Assembly: GCA_009886125.1 (NCBI GenBank)
Contig: VFJK01000166.1
Span: 21,446 to 85,445 of the forward strand
Direction: 5' to 3'
Source: Geobacter sp.
GTDB lineage: Bacteria; Desulfobacterota; Desulfuromonadia; Geobacterales; DSM-12255
Length of the DNA: 64,000 nucleotides
The position numbers were made by a program, and so were the translations under genes. The notes beneath the pieces are model-generated. The model ran no database searches. It saw only the letters and a program-made list of their open reading frames with translations, and was not told where the DNA came from. Position 1 is the stretch's first letter; every line of letters begins with the position of its first letter. This document shows positions 48,685-58,373 of this stretch, piece by piece.

Positions 48685-49725
48685 ATGGAACTTTATGAGG
48701 GGAAATCTCGCAGACTCCCGGCTGAATGGGAAGACCAGGATGGCATACTGCTGGCATGGCCGCATATACAGAGCGACTGGGAGCCTGTTCTAGACCTGGT
48801 TGAACCGGTATTCGCAGAGATAATAGCAGCGATCAGCCGTTATGAGAGAGTGCTCCTGATCGTTCCTGAAGCTGATGCAGCACTATCAGGCCTTTCGGAA
48901 ACAGGTACTCGTCTGGACAGGGTGACCTGCGTTGCCTTGCCTACAAACGACACATGGGCACGGGATTTCGGTCCGATAACCGTGTATGAGGATGGTGCTG
49001 CGGTCCTGCTTGACTACGGGTTCAACGGGTGGGGGCTCAAATTTGCGGCAAATCTGGACAATCGCTTAAACAGCGCACTTGCTGAAAAAGGGCTATTCCA
49101 CAGCCGCATGCTGACAATGCCCCTTGTCCTTGAAGGGGGAAGCATAGAGAGTGACGGGGACGGGACGCTGCTGCTGACTTCCGAATGTCTTTTGAACCGG
49201 AACAGGAACCCGCATCTATCAAAAGAGTCGATTGAATCCGCACTTTCGACACAGCTGGGAACGGATCACTTCCTCTGGCTTAATAACGGTTATCTCGCAG
49301 GCGATGACACTGATTCTCATATTGACACTCTTGCCCGTCTCTGTCCGAACGATACGATTCTCTTCGTCGCCTGCGATGACCCGGCAGACGAGCATTTTCA
49401 GGCACTTGCAGCTATGAAGGCCGAACTGGAGAGCTTCCGTACGAAATCAGGAGTGCCTTACCGGCTGATCCCGCTCCCTTTGCCAGCAGAGCACAAAGGG
49501 ATGAACGGTGAGAGGATACCGGCGACCTATGCCAATTTCCTCATTATCAATGGTGCTGTACTGATGCCTACCTACAACTGCATGTACGATGAGGAGGCTC
49601 TTGCCTCTGCAGGAACAGCTTTTCCCGACAGGGATATAATCGGGATCGACTGCAGCAGCATCATACACCAACACGGCTCGCTTCACTGCCTTACCATGCA
49701 GCTGCCGAAAGGAACTCTTGCATGA
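48685..49725 (+). CDS. aguA: Agmatine deiminase
   Basis: A 346-aa enzyme of the peptidyl-arginine deiminase fold, converting agmatine to N-carbamoylputrescine and ammonia. Seen: WARDFGPI, LDYGFNGWG, VLEGGSIESDGDGTLLLT, a substrate His in DDTDSHIDTLAR and the catalytic cysteine in GSLHCLTMQLP. Start ATG 48685. It overlaps aguB by 4 bases (ATGA). No arginine decarboxylase gene is in the window. Confidence 0.94.
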   Translation: MELYEGKSRRLPAEWEDQDGILLAWPHIQSDWEPVLDLVEPVFAEIIAAISRYERVLLIVPEADAALSGLSETGTRLDRVTCVALPTNDTWARDFGPITVYEDGAAVLLDYGFNGWGLKFAANLDNRLNSALAEKGLFHSRMLTMPLVLEGGSIESDGDGTLLLTSECLLNRNRNPHLSKESIESALSTQLGTDHFLWLNNGYLAGDDTDSHIDTLARLCPNDTILFVACDDPADEHFQALAAMKAELESFRTKSGVPYRLIPLPLPAEHKGMNGERIPATYANFLIINGAVLMPTYNCMYDEEALASAGTAFPDRDIIGIDCSSIIHQHGSLHCLTMQLPKGTLA

Positions 49726-50606
49726 GCAATCTGACTGTTGCCCTTATTCAACAGAGCTGTTCGGACAGCCGGACAGCAAACATCTCTAAAACCATCTCCA
49801 TGGTTCGAAAAGCAGCAGCCAGGGGAGCAGAACTTGTCATCCTTCAGGAGCTTCATACAGCGCTCTATTTCTGCCAGAGCGAAGAGACAGCACTCTTTGA
49901 CCTTGCAGAGCCTGTCCCTGGGCCGACGACCGAAGAGTTCGGTGCTATCGCCCGTGAACTCGGAATCGTCATCGTCACTTCGATCTTCGAGCGGCGTGCC
50001 GCCGGACTGCACCACAATACTGCTGTCGTGATCGAACGTGACGGTTCGATTGCCGGAATGTATCGCAAAATGCATATTCCCGATGACCCGGGATTTTACG
50101 AGAAATTCTATTTTACCCCGGGAGACCTTGGCTTCACCCCTGTCAAGACGTCAGTAGGGACTCTCGGAGTACTCGTCTGCTGGGACCAGTGGTATCCTGA
50201 AGCAGCACGACTGATGGCTCTGGCAGGCGCTGAGATCCTTATCTATCCCACGGCAATTGGCTGGGATCCTTCTGACACTGAAGATGAGAAAGAGCGCCAG
50301 CGTGAAGCCTGGATGACGATTCAAAGGGGACATGCAATCGCAAACGGTATCCCGGTGGCAGCAGTAAACCGGGTCGGGTTCGAAAGTGCCCCCGAAGGTG
50401 CAGGAAGAGGAATCGATTTCTGGGGCAGCAGCTTTGTGGCGGGTTGCCAGGGAGAGGTACTCTCACTGTCGTCACGAACGGATGAGGAGATCTCCATTGT
50501 CGACATTGACAGGCAAAACCGCGAAACCGTCCGTCGCATTTGGCCCTTCTTGCGCGACAGACGGATCGATTGTTACGGCAATATACTGAAAAGATACATT
50601 GATTAA
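49722..50606 (+). CDS. aguB: N-carbamoylputrescine amidohydrolase
   Basis: A 294-aa nitrilase-superfamily enzyme that splits N-carbamoylputrescine into putrescine, CO2 and ammonia. The catalytic triad is read as Glu in ILQELHTALYF, Lys in YRKMHIPDDPGFYEKFYF and Cys in VLVCWDQWYPEAARL. The coupling with aguA defines the two-step agmatine route to putrescine. Confidence 0.95.
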   Translation: MSNLTVALIQQSCSDSRTANISKTISMVRKAAARGAELVILQELHTALYFCQSEETALFDLAEPVPGPTTEEFGAIARELGIVIVTSIFERRAAGLHHNTAVVIERDGSIAGMYRKMHIPDDPGFYEKFYFTPGDLGFTPVKTSVGTLGVLVCWDQWYPEAARLMALAGAEILIYPTAIGWDPSDTEDEKERQREAWMTIQRGHAIANGIPVAAVNRVGFESAPEGAGRGIDFWGSSFVAGCQGEVLSLSSRTDEEISIVDIDRQNRETVRRIWPFLRDRRIDCYGNILKRYID

Positions 50607-50673
50607 AGTTGAGCAGAAATGATATTTCTGCTATAAAAGTAACAGATTTTTAATTCGACATAATGAGGTCTTC

Positions 50674-52860
50674 ATGAACAATTTGAAGCTTGGGCAAAAA
50701 CTTGTCGGCCTCTTTCTGATAATGGCTCTGCTCGTAGGCTTAACCGGCTTTTTCGGCATCTTCAGCCTCAACCAGGTCGGACATACGATTCAGGATGTCA
50801 TCATGATCGGCTCCACACAGTCGAACCAGGTCGTCCTTATGAAGACGACGCTGCAGGAGTGCAGACTCCATCTGGTTGAGACGACAACGATTACAAAAGC
50901 TAATGACTTCGAACTCGTTAAAGGCGATTATGAGTCTAAACGGGACAGATTCAGCGGCTATATCGACATAATCCTGAAAGGCAACCAGAAACTCGGACTG
51001 CCTGCAGCGAAGAAAGGAAGCCCCCTTGAAGAGCGGGCCAATGCTGTTTCAAAGACTTTTTCCGAGTTCAGCGAAACCGCCGACAAGCTTCTCAATCTCA
51101 AGGAAGCCAGACTTGGCAGCGGAAAAGCCGGCGCCGGTGACAGCGAGATATTATCGATCATCCGTAATGATCTGCCGGAGAAAACCGACCTCGTAACCTC
51201 ATCGGTGGACGATCTGCTTGTAACGGTCAACGGGATAATGAAGCAGGCTACCAAGGATGCTTCTTCTATTCAGCATAATGCCCAGTTCGGACTGATAATT
51301 GTCATAATCTGCGCGATCCTCACAGCTGTCATCTTCGGGACTGTTGCCTCAAGAAGCATCGTAAAAAGAGTGCGTAAAATTGCCGATGCCCTTGCAGAAG
51401 GTTCGAAGGGTGATCTGACCGTAAAGCTTGAAGACAGGTCGGCTGACGAAATAGGAACTCTTGTAAATGATTTCAACATTATGACCGTAAAACTTTCCGA
51501 GATGGTGAGCAGGGTAAAGCTCTCCATCAGGGAGCTGGGAAACATCACCTCCAGCCTCCGGGAAGTCTCCCAGAAAAGTGTGGCTTCCGCTGAAGTTCAG
51601 GCAGGCAGCGTTCTCCAGACATCATCCGCTATCACGGAGATGAACTCCTCTATAAACGGGATTTCACAGGCTATTGACAGCCTCTTTCTCTCTACATCTG
51701 AAAGCTCGTCATCGACTATGCAGCTCATTGCCAGCATCGAAGAAGTTGCCCTGAATGTCGAGACGCTCTCCGAAGCAATTGAAGATGTAAGCTCGTCCAT
51801 CACCGAGATGGCAGCCTCGATCAGAGCGATCGACGGAAGCGTTGCAAGTCTCGTCGACGCCTCTGTCACAACAGTTAACTCAGTAGCATCCATGGATTTA
51901 TCGATACGACAGATTGAGCGTAATGCTACCGACAGCGCGAGGATATCAAGTGAACTGCTGAAAGATGCAGAGATCGGAAGGGCTTCAGTCGATGCGACAA
52001 TTGCCGGGATGTCGGAGATCAAGAGATCTTCGGTTATCACTTCCGGAGCAATCTCGACGCTTTCCGAAAAGGCGAGCGATATCGGCTCGATACTCTCGGT
52101 CATAGATGAAGTTGCAGAGCAGACAAACCTGCTTGCTTTGAATGCGGCGATCATTGCCGCACAGGCCGGCGAACATGGCAAAGGATTTGCGGTTGTCGCT
52201 GAAGAGATAAAAGAGCTCTCGGAACGTACCAGCAGCTCGACAAAAGAGATTGCAAAAGTTATAGCGGCTGTACAGCAGGAGGTCCACCGCGCCGTCGAGT
52301 CCATATCCCTCGCCGAACAGAGTATAGCAGATGGTGAGCAGCTCTCGTGCCAGTCAGGTGAGGCATTGGCCAAGATTTACGCCGGGGTCGAGGTGTCCAG
52401 CTCACAGATCGTCGAAATTGCATTAACGACAGAGTCTCAGGCAAAAGAGAGCCAGCAGATCAAAAACGCTATCGAACGTGTCTCGGAGATGGCCAGCCAG
52501 ATTGCAACCGCAACAGGGCAGCAGGGACGCGGCGCAGACATGATTATCTCTGCCACAGAAAAGATGAAGAGCCTGAACTCCCAGGTCAGGAACTCAACTC
52601 GTGAGCAGAGCACTGTCGGCTCATTCATCGGGAAATCGACAGAAAGTATCTCGATAATGATCAGAAAAATCAAGATTGCCAGCGATGAACAGGCAAAGAG
52701 CAGCTCCCTGATAATGGTCTCCGCGAATGAAATCCAGAAATCCACAGAAAATGCTCTTGAGGCAAACAAGGTGGCAGATGAATCAGTTAAAAGGCTTTCA
52801 ACTCAGAGTGACCTGTTGAAAAAAGAGATGAACCAGTTCGTTATTGCCGAAGGCGACTGA
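50674..52860 (+). CDS. Methyl-accepting chemotaxis protein
   Basis: A 728-aa chemoreceptor. First membrane segment about 10-32; helical periplasmic region (four-helix-bundle type) to about 205; second segment about 206-228; HAMP about 230-282; a long coiled-coil signalling domain to the C-terminus with the tip [20 protein letters not shown] near residue 480. AII at the tip replaces the usual AIE. The ligand is unknown. It ends 20 bases into the convergent glgA 3' end. Confidence 0.93.
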   Translation: MNNLKLGQKLVGLFLIMALLVGLTGFFGIFSLNQVGHTIQDVIMIGSTQSNQVVLMKTTLQECRLHLVETTTITKANDFELVKGDYESKRDRFSGYIDIILKGNQKLGLPAAKKGSPLEERANAVSKTFSEFSETADKLLNLKEARLGSGKAGAGDSEILSIIRNDLPEKTDLVTSSVDDLLVTVNGIMKQATKDASSIQHNAQFGLIIVIICAILTAVIFGTVASRSIVKRVRKIADALAEGSKGDLTVKLEDRSADEIGTLVNDFNIMTVKLSEMVSRVKLSIRELGNITSSLREVSQKSVASAEVQAGSVLQTSSAITEMNSSINGISQAIDSLFLSTSESSSSTMQLIASIEEVALNVETLSEAIEDVSSSITEMAASIRAIDGSVASLVDASVTTVNSVASMDLSIRQIERNATDSARISSELLKDAEIGRASVDATIAGMSEIKRSSVITSGAISTLSEKASDIGSILSVIDEVAEQTNLLALNAAIIAAQAGEHGKGFAVVAEEIKELSERTSSSTKEIAKVIAAVQQEVHRAVESISLAEQSIADGEQLSCQSGEALAKIYAGVEVSSSQIVEIALTTESQAKESQQIKNAIERVSEMASQIATATGQQGRGADMIISATEKMKSLNSQVRNSTREQSTVGSFIGKSTESISIMIRKIKIASDEQAKSSSLIMVSANEIQKSTENALEANKVADESVKRLSTQSDLLKKEMNQFVIAEGD

Positions 52861-54313
52861 TAGCCAGACGGTATAACCTTTCATACTTTATTGATGCATC
52901 TTCCCAGGTAAATCTTTTTTCCATGGCATTCTGCATGAGTCTGGACATCGCATTCTTTCTGTTGTACCAGGTGTAGATTGCCCACCCGACCGTATCAAAA
53001 AGCGCACCTGGACTCAGGTCGCTGAACTTGAATCCGGTTCCGGCAAGTTCCTTTTCGTTGAAATTATCCACACTGTCATCAAGACCCCCGGTTGCCCTTA
53101 CTATCGGCAGAGTTCCATATCTCATACTGTACATCTGATTCAATCCGCACGGCTCAAACGCCGAAGGCATCAGGAAAAAGTCTGCTCCGGCCTCTATCTT
53201 GTGTGACAGCGTATTGTCATAGCCGATAACGACGGCAAGCTTTTCAGGATGTTTTGCCGCCTCACCTCCAAAGTAGAAGTGCGCCCAGGGCTCTCCTTCG
53301 CCGAGCATCACTATCTGCAGGTCAAGGCTCAGCAGATACGGGAGTGCCGCTGCAAGGCAGTCAATACCCTTCTGCTTGACCATCCTGCTCACAACACCTA
53401 TGAGCGGGACTTCAGCTGCAACAGGAAGTCCAGCAATCCTCTGGATATCCGCCTTGCAGAGGCTCTTGCCGCCGGGATCCTGTACTGAGTAATTAGCAAC
53501 GATAAAATCATCAGTTTCCGGAGCCCATTCCGAGTAATCAACACCGTTCAGAATCCCGAAAAGATCAGCGGATCTCTCTTTAAGGACCCCTTCAAGCCCC
53601 CATCCGAAAGCAGCGGTCTGGATCTCGGCGGCATAACCCTCTGAGACTGTTGTAATGATGTTTGCATTGTAGATCCCCCCTTTCAGAAGGTTTACTCTGT
53701 TATCTTTCTCAACCCCCAGAAAAGTGAACTGCTCCCAACCGACCCCGAGAATATCCATCAATGACGAAGGGAAACTCCCCTGGTACTGCATATTGTGTAT
53801 CGTAAGCAATGAGACTGCACCGCCGACATGTGTATCAGCTTTATAGATGGTATTCAGAAGCAGAGGAATTGCCGCAGTATGCCAATCATTGGCATGGACC
53901 ACATCAGGCCGGAAATCGATCAGCTTGCAGAGTTCAAGGCTCCCTTTGGAGAGAAAGACAAAGCGCCGGTCATTATCCAGGAACTCGACATTATCGATAT
54001 CGTACAAACCTTTTCGACCGAAATACCCTTCATGCTCAAGGAAATAGACCGGGATATCGCTATCCGGGATCCGTCCTTCATAGACAGCACAGTACTCGTT
54101 TCCAATGGTCCCCATCGGGACAACGAGAATTCCGGGAAGAAGCGAGAGAGCGTACTTCGCCCTGTCGATCGAATAGTAGCGGGGAATTACGACCCTGACA
54201 TCATGACCGAGTTTTCTTAGGAATCTGGGAAGCGAGCCGACAACATCAGCAAGACCGCCGCTCTTTGCAAACGGGACAGCTTCTGATGCGGTTATGAGTA
54301 TTGAAAGAGCCAT
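52841..54313 (-). CDS. glgA: Glycogen synthase
   Basis: A 490-aa GT5 glucosyltransferase that extends alpha-1,4-glucan from ADP-glucose. The substrate loop is [14 protein letters not shown] (14-27); HANDWHTA and the C-terminal [33 protein letters not shown] are canonical. The start is ATG 54313 with GTGAAAGG upstream; the frame is open 65 codons further but that stretch is not conserved and overlaps a terminator. No other glycogen genes are nearby. Confidence 0.95.
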   Translation of the reverse strand: MALSILITASEAVPFAKSGGLADVVGSLPRFLRKLGHDVRVVIPRYYSIDRAKYALSLLPGILVVPMGTIGNEYCAVYEGRIPDSDIPVYFLEHEGYFGRKGLYDIDNVEFLDNDRRFVFLSKGSLELCKLIDFRPDVVHANDWHTAAIPLLLNTIYKADTHVGGAVSLLTIHNMQYQGSFPSSLMDILGVGWEQFTFLGVEKDNRVNLLKGGIYNANIITTVSEGYAAEIQTAAFGWGLEGVLKERSADLFGILNGVDYSEWAPETDDFIVANYSVQDPGGKSLCKADIQRIAGLPVAAEVPLIGVVSRMVKQKGIDCLAAALPYLLSLDLQIVMLGEGEPWAHFYFGGEAAKHPEKLAVVIGYDNTLSHKIEAGADFFLMPSAFEPCGLNQMYSMRYGTLPIVRATGGLDDSVDNFNEKELAGTGFKFSDLSPGALFDTVGWAIYTWYNRKNAMSRLMQNAMEKRFTWEDASIKYERLYRLAISRLRQ

Positions 54314-54387
54314 TTCATACCTTTCACATGTTAGTGCTGTTAACAATTTCAATACTCTTATAACAGTATTGCCCCACGCTGCAAAAA

Positions 54388-54416
54388 TAAAAAAAGGCGA
54401 CCCGAAAGTCGCCTTT
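54388..54416 (-). terminator. Intrinsic terminator after the unknown membrane operon
   Basis: AAAGGCGAC-CCGAAA-GTCGCCTTT, followed on the minus strand by a run of Ts, 37 bases past the 349-aa gene stop and upstream of glgA. Confidence 0.85.
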
Positions 54417-54452
54417 ATTAACTGCTCTATGTTAACTGCTCTATGCAAAGTA

Positions 54453-55502
54453 CTAGATATGCTCGACACTCTTTCTGGAGGGGCCGTTAAGCCGTATTGC
54501 CGCCGCAAACTCCATCCAGAAGATAAGATAGATGGAGACCATCAAGGAAAGCCCGACATTCTGGTTTTCAACTCCCAGAGCCTTTGCCAGGATCGGAGAG
54601 GCAAACCCTGCGCCAAGAGTTCCTGTGGCCCTCTCCAACAGGTAAAAAACAACCAGGGTGACAGCTGTTCCACCGAACATGAGCGCAAGCCCTTTGCCGC
54701 GCTTTATCCAGTACTTCGGAGAAAACCCGAACATCCTCATGAAAATAACAACCCATATGATCCATACAGAGTAGTCGACTGCTGCGTCCGGAAGCGCCAA
54801 CTTGTTTTTGACCAGGAAAACTTCCAATATCGTCACAGCGCCAAGAAGAGTGAACATCCAGGAGAACTTCTCGTCGGCCTGAGACACCCAGTTACGGCTG
54901 TCAGGTGGCTTGATCTCCTTGACCGAGTGGCCATGGGTCCCGAGTGCGGAAAAGAGTATCGCAAACCAGATCCCGCCATTATGGAACAGCAATGAAGCGT
55001 GATTGCCCGCAACATTCGCTACCCGTGACATCGGTTCACGGGCAAAGTCGGCAGCTATCCGCATCAAAAAGAGATTGGCAATAATGGAGCATGTCATGAT
55101 AACGGTTATGGTGAAGATCCTTTTGGGAAGCAGGTACGGATCTACCTTGTCGGGAAATCCGAGTATAAAGGCAAACCAGATCAGGTACATGATGAACGGG
55201 ATCCCGTAGCAGATACCGTACACCGAGTTGCCGGCGAAGTCGCCGCTCTGAGCATAGATAACCACATTGTTAGCCGGATCAACATCCGTGTTTATGGCAA
55301 GGACCTGATCCTTGGGCATCTTCTTCAGATACGGGAGAATTCCCATCATGTACCAGCCGTGATCACCCTGGTTGGTATCGACAACCCAGTACTGGTCTCC
55401 CATCATCTCGTCAAGCCCCTGAAACATCCTCATGGAGAACGTTGTACAGAGTGCGACAACAACCAACAGTAGAATCGAATTTTTTAAAGTCATCGGGGTC
55501 AT
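54453..55502 (-). CDS. Polytopic membrane protein of unknown function
   Basis: A 349-aa protein with about eight membrane helices. After the first helix (about 7-25) a periplasmic loop of some 70 residues follows (MMGDQYWVVDTNQGDHGWYMMG). Histidines recur (NHASLLFHNGG, GTHGHSVKE), but no haem, cofactor or transport motif is recognised. I do not know the family. It is the last gene of a cluster with two small membrane proteins and a Cys-rich protein, which suggests a membrane complex. Confidence 0.7.
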   Translation of the reverse strand: MTPMTLKNSILLLVVVALCTTFSMRMFQGLDEMMGDQYWVVDTNQGDHGWYMMGILPYLKKMPKDQVLAINTDVDPANNVVIYAQSGDFAGNSVYGICYGIPFIMYLIWFAFILGFPDKVDPYLLPKRIFTITVIMTCSIIANLFLMRIAADFAREPMSRVANVAGNHASLLFHNGGIWFAILFSALGTHGHSVKEIKPPDSRNWVSQADEKFSWMFTLLGAVTILEVFLVKNKLALPDAAVDYSVWIIWVVIFMRMFGFSPKYWIKRGKGLALMFGGTAVTLVVFYLLERATGTLGAGFASPILAKALGVENQNVGLSLMVSIYLIFWMEFAAAIRLNGPSRKSVEHI

Positions 55503-55584
55503 TTTATATATCCTCCGTTATAAAACAGTTTTGAGTTCTAAGTTTTGAGTTGATCGCTTTTTACTCAACACTCAACACTGATTT

Positions 55585-55836
55585 TTATTCCTTGTGTGTC
55601 GTCCAGAACATGGAAACTGCATTTGCTGCAAAAAGCCCGTAAAGCCACATCGTGTTCCATGCAGGACCTGACCAGTGGCTGCCACGACCACCACCGACAA
55701 CCCCGGAAGCTACGACAATACCGATAAGTGCCGTAAAAGACACCATTGCGACCGCGCGAAGGATTGCACTGTTACGCCATGTATGACGCTCCAGCTCTTC
55801 AATCCGTGACAGAAGTTCAAGCTCTTTTTCGCTCAT
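55585..55836 (-). CDS. Small membrane protein, 83 aa
   Basis: An N-terminal charged coiled-coil-like helix (SEKELELLSRIEELERHTWRN) followed by two membrane segments (about 27-46 and 60-77). Ribosome site AAGGAGAAGAGAG. Overlaps the upstream 40-aa gene by 20 bases and precedes the 349-aa gene by 82. Unknown family. Confidence 0.7.
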   Translation of the reverse strand: MSEKELELLSRIEELERHTWRNSAILRAVAMVSFTALIGIVVASGVVGGGRGSHWSGPAWNTMWLYGLFAANAVSMFWTTHKE

Positions 55837-55939
55837 CTCTCTTCTCCTTTACAAGTTGGATTATTAACAGGCTGAGTAGCGGTGAAAGTGCCGCAATAAA
55901 CGGGAACTGTCCAAAATGCAGCGTCATTGTGTAAAGCAT
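55817..55939 (-). CDS. Single-helix 40-residue membrane peptide
   Basis: MLYTMTLHFGQFPFIAAL opens one hydrophobic segment of about 25 residues; the end is basic (KEKRDERKRA). AAAGGGGATTTCTC precedes the ATG. The overlap with the next gene and a good ribosome site support it. Confidence 0.6.
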   Translation of the reverse strand: MLYTMTLHFGQFPFIAALSPLLSLLIIQLVKEKRDERKRA

Positions 55940-55961
55940 GAGAAATCCCCTTTAAGCTGAC

Positions 55962-56153
55962 CTAGTTGAGCTCGGTGCATTGGAGCAAGCCTGTCGGCAT
56001 TCGATCAAGCAGCTCCTGATATTTTCTGCAATCGCAAAAATGACTGCTGCAAAATCGTATGATCATATTGACATCATGGGTTGATATGTAGCCGCATCCA
56101 ACGTCACAGAAGTCTTCATTTTTCCCGAAATATGGGCAGATATTTTCAGGCAT
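55962..56153 (-). CDS. Small cysteine-rich protein, 63 aa
   Basis: Seven cysteines (6, 16, 20, 35, 40, 42, 59) in MPENICPYFG...DFCDVGCGYIS...RFCSSHFCDCRKY. No signal peptide, so cytoplasmic. Cysteine spacing suggests metal or Fe-S binding, but no named family is recognised. GAGG lies eight bases upstream of the ATG. It is the first gene of the cluster ending with the 349-aa membrane protein. Confidence 0.7.
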   Translation of the reverse strand: MPENICPYFGKNEDFCDVGCGYISTHDVNMIIRFCSSHFCDCRKYQELLDRMPTGLLQCTELN

Positions 56154-56189
56154 CTCTGATCCTCTGTATTTCTTTTATTTACTGCTTCA

Positions 56190-56209
56190 GGGGTGATCGT
56201 CATCACCCC
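56190..56209. repeat. Perfect inverted repeat upstream of the Cys-rich gene
   Basis: GGGGTGAT-CGTC-ATCACCCC, an 8-bp stem 37 bases before the ATG: operator or leader hairpin. A second palindrome, GTAAC-CA-GTTAC, lies at 56234-56245. Confidence 0.5.
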
Positions 56210-56583
56210 CTATTTTTAAGCAGTATGTCAGGAGTAACCAGTTACCTATAGAGCAACCGCTGTACCAAAAATGTAAATATCACTTAATATTTATATTTAA
56301 CCAATAATTACGGTGATTTGCGCTTGCATACATCGTTTGGGCTGGATAACCCCCTCTTAATCTTTGCAAATATGCAAATTCTCAGAGCTGTCACTCAGGG
56401 GCTTTACTCTTAGTAGCGCCTCTCCCTGACAGAAAATGGTACGGTGAGCGGAATGGTCGCTCATTTTCAACCACCCCCACTCATCCCGCTACAGCCGCCT
56501 TCTCTGTAAGGGAGGATGGCTAAGAACCTGAGATGAGAGCCCGCAGAGTGTAAGGATTTTTATCCCTTTGCGATTTTGCAAAC
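56210..56583. other. Intergenic region, Cys-rich cluster / aroQ
   Basis: No credible frame. It holds the promoter of the Cys-rich/membrane cluster, a palindrome at 56234-56245, an AT-rich stretch around 56265-56315 and, near 56480-56520, a degenerate C-run element resembling the intergenic repeat at 17.4 kb. Confidence 0.45.
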
Positions 56584-56619
56584 AAAAAAGCCGGCTTCGC
56601 AAAAATGCAAAGCCGGCTT
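56584..56619 (-). terminator. Intrinsic terminator after aroQ
   Basis: Two AAGCCGGCTT arms with an 11-base loop, then TTTTTT on the minus strand, 28 bases past the aroQ stop. Confidence 0.85.
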
Positions 56620-56646
56620 ATCAGTCAACGTAATCACTAAATAACT

Positions 56647-57084
56647 CTAGCTTTTCATCAAATACCCCATCAACCCCTTGAGAGCAAGTTCGTAGCCTTG
56701 AGGACCGAAGCCTGCAATCTGCCCGAGAACAACCGGCGCTATCAGGCTCTTGTGCCTGAACTCCTCCCGGTTGTAAACATTTGACAAATGCACCTCAACC
56801 GTCGGGATAGCCACTGCAGAGATCGCATCACGTATTGCCACACTGGTATGAGTATAAGCAGCAGGATTTATGATTATCGCATTAAAAACACCGGAAGCAC
56901 TCTGGATCATATCCACAATCTCGCCTTCAGAATTCGACTGGAAAAAAGAGAGCGCCACCTTGAGCTCTGCAGCACGGGCTGAAAGATCCGAATTTATCGA
57001 TTCAAGCGTCTGCTCACCATATATCCCCGGTTCGCGCTGGCCCAACAGATTAAGGTTTGGACCGTTGATTACAAGTATCTTCAT
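56647..57084 (-). CDS. aroQ: Type II 3-dehydroquinate dehydratase
   Basis: A 145-aa dodecameric dehydratase of the shikimate pathway. Visible: [18 protein letters not shown] with the catalytic Tyr in [20 protein letters not shown], the catalytic-region [16 protein letters not shown] and [13 protein letters not shown]. Last gene of the aroC-aroB operon; ends before a terminator. Confidence 0.96.
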   Translation of the reverse strand: MKILVINGPNLNLLGQREPGIYGEQTLESINSDLSARAAELKVALSFFQSNSEGEIVDMIQSASGVFNAIIINPAAYTHTSVAIRDAISAVAIPTVEVHLSNVYNREEFRHKSLIAPVVLGQIAGFGPQGYELALKGLMGYLMKS

Positions 57085-57114
57085 ATCAAATCCTTTATCT
57101 GATCCGCTACCATT

Positions 57115-57477
57115 CTATTTCAACTCGTCACTCAGCTTTACTGCTTCACGCGAAAGCAGGTACCTTCCTTTGCCGTAATTGCCATCAGCTGTGATGACTA
57201 GGGCAAGATAAAACTCCTCGTTTATGACCCTTACCAGTACCCTTACCCTGTCTGTGGATATTGAGACCTCTTCCATGTTTCCGTTTTCGAGAAGATCTAC
57301 AGTCCGCTTTATATCCCTGAGCAGGCTGGCGTATTCGACTGACAAAAGCTGAAGGTCGACAGAACTGCTTTCGGTCATGTATTCATCGATAGGTATTCCG
57401 TCATATCCCATAATGATGGCGGCAAGCCCCCCACCGACACTTTCTGTAATCGAGATTAAAGCCTCTTTGTACGGCAT
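57115..57477 (-). CDS. Roadblock/LC7-like protein
   Basis: A 120-aa single-domain protein. GGGLAAIIMGYDGIPIDEYM followed by LSVEYASLLRDIKRTVDLL and VRVLVRVINEEFYLALVI is the Roadblock/LC7 (MglB-like) outline. Such proteins act as GTPase regulators or dimeric scaffolds in motility and polarity. No MglA-like GTPase is in the window. It overlaps the TPR gene by 22 bases and precedes aroQ by 30. Confidence 0.8.
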   Translation of the reverse strand: MPYKEALISITESVGGGLAAIIMGYDGIPIDEYMTESSSVDLQLLSVEYASLLRDIKRTVDLLENGNMEEVSISTDRVRVLVRVINEEFYLALVITADGNYGKGRYLLSREAVKLSDELK

Positions 57478-58361
57478 TCCCTGACCCCCTTTATATTCAC
57501 CAGCCAGTCATTGAGAGTATCCATAATACTTTGAGAGCCAGTAGAATCTTCGGAAATAACTGCTGCTGGAGTTTCCGGTAGAGCTTCGGTATGAATCGAA
57601 ACCAGAGCAGGATGGAGCAGTTCGTCAATCCTCCTGATGTAAAGCTGATTATCCGGATCTGACAGCAGAAGTTCCCGGTAGACATCAGCCCCCTTCTCAG
57701 GGAATCCCTGCGTGACATAGAGTTCAGCGATGGTAGCTGAAGCAACTGATGCAGGAGCTACCACCTCAGCAGGCTCATCATCATAGAGTGGAGGAGGTGT
57801 TTCCATCAGATACGGTTCAGCTCTCACCGCGTCCCCAAGAGAAGGCCTTTCAGGATCTGCAGAGAACGGACTTATTGCGGGTGCTTCAATGTCATCTTCT
57901 TCTATAAGGTCATCGGTAAGTTCAAGGATGTCCGCATCGAGGATCTCTTCATCAATGATCTCTTCATCCGGAACCGGAACCGATAGAAGTATGTCAAGTG
58001 AACTGGCGACTTCAAGGCAGCGCAAAGCGGCAGACTCATCACCATCGGCAGAGTAGATATCCGCAAGCAGTCTCTGCGCCTCAATATTCTCCGGAGTTAT
58101 CCGTATGACTGCTTCAAGTGCCTTTTTTGCTTCATCCTTGAGAGCGCTTTCAAAGGCAGCCCGTGCAAGAGCCATCTGCCCTGCAGCAAAGTCAGGATGG
58201 GCCCCACACCCCTTCCTCGCGATGGCAAGAGCTTCATCAAGAAGTCCAAGTTCACGGTAGATGTCAGCTAAAGGGGCAAAGCTGTAAGCAGCGGGATCCT
58301 TCCTCAGCAGTTCCTCGAAACGTCTGGCTCCAGCCCAAAGAGATGCTTTATCCATCACCAT
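57456..58361 (-). CDS. Tetratricopeptide-repeat protein
   Basis: A 301-aa soluble protein. The first 120 residues hold three TPR units (LADIYRELGLLDEALAIARKG, MALARAAFESALKDEAKKAL, LLADIYSADGDESAALRC); an acidic disordered stretch follows (about 130-210), then one more TPR (IAELYVTQGFPEKGADVYREL). Scaffold function likely. It lies 12 bases after aroB and overlaps the roadblock gene, suggesting TPR and roadblock proteins act together. Confidence 0.85.
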   Translation of the reverse strand: MVMDKASLWAGARRFEELLRKDPAAYSFAPLADIYRELGLLDEALAIARKGCGAHPDFAAGQMALARAAFESALKDEAKKALEAVIRITPENIEAQRLLADIYSADGDESAALRCLEVASSLDILLSVPVPDEEIIDEEILDADILELTDDLIEEDDIEAPAISPFSADPERPSLGDAVRAEPYLMETPPPLYDDEPAEVVAPASVASATIAELYVTQGFPEKGADVYRELLLSDPDNQLYIRRIDELLHPALVSIHTEALPETPAAVISEDSTGSQSIMDTLNDWLVNIKGVRECRTKRL

Positions 58362-58373
58362 AGTAATCTCCTG

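Noticed and set aside
49037..52769. Minus-strand frames up to 258 residues under aguA, aguB and the chemoreceptor
   Set aside because: Ser/Ala-rich shadow translations opposite well-supported genes.
54314..54508. 65-residue N-terminal extension of glgA
   Set aside because: Not conserved in the family, spans an upstream terminator, while ATG 54313 has a ribosome site and the family start.
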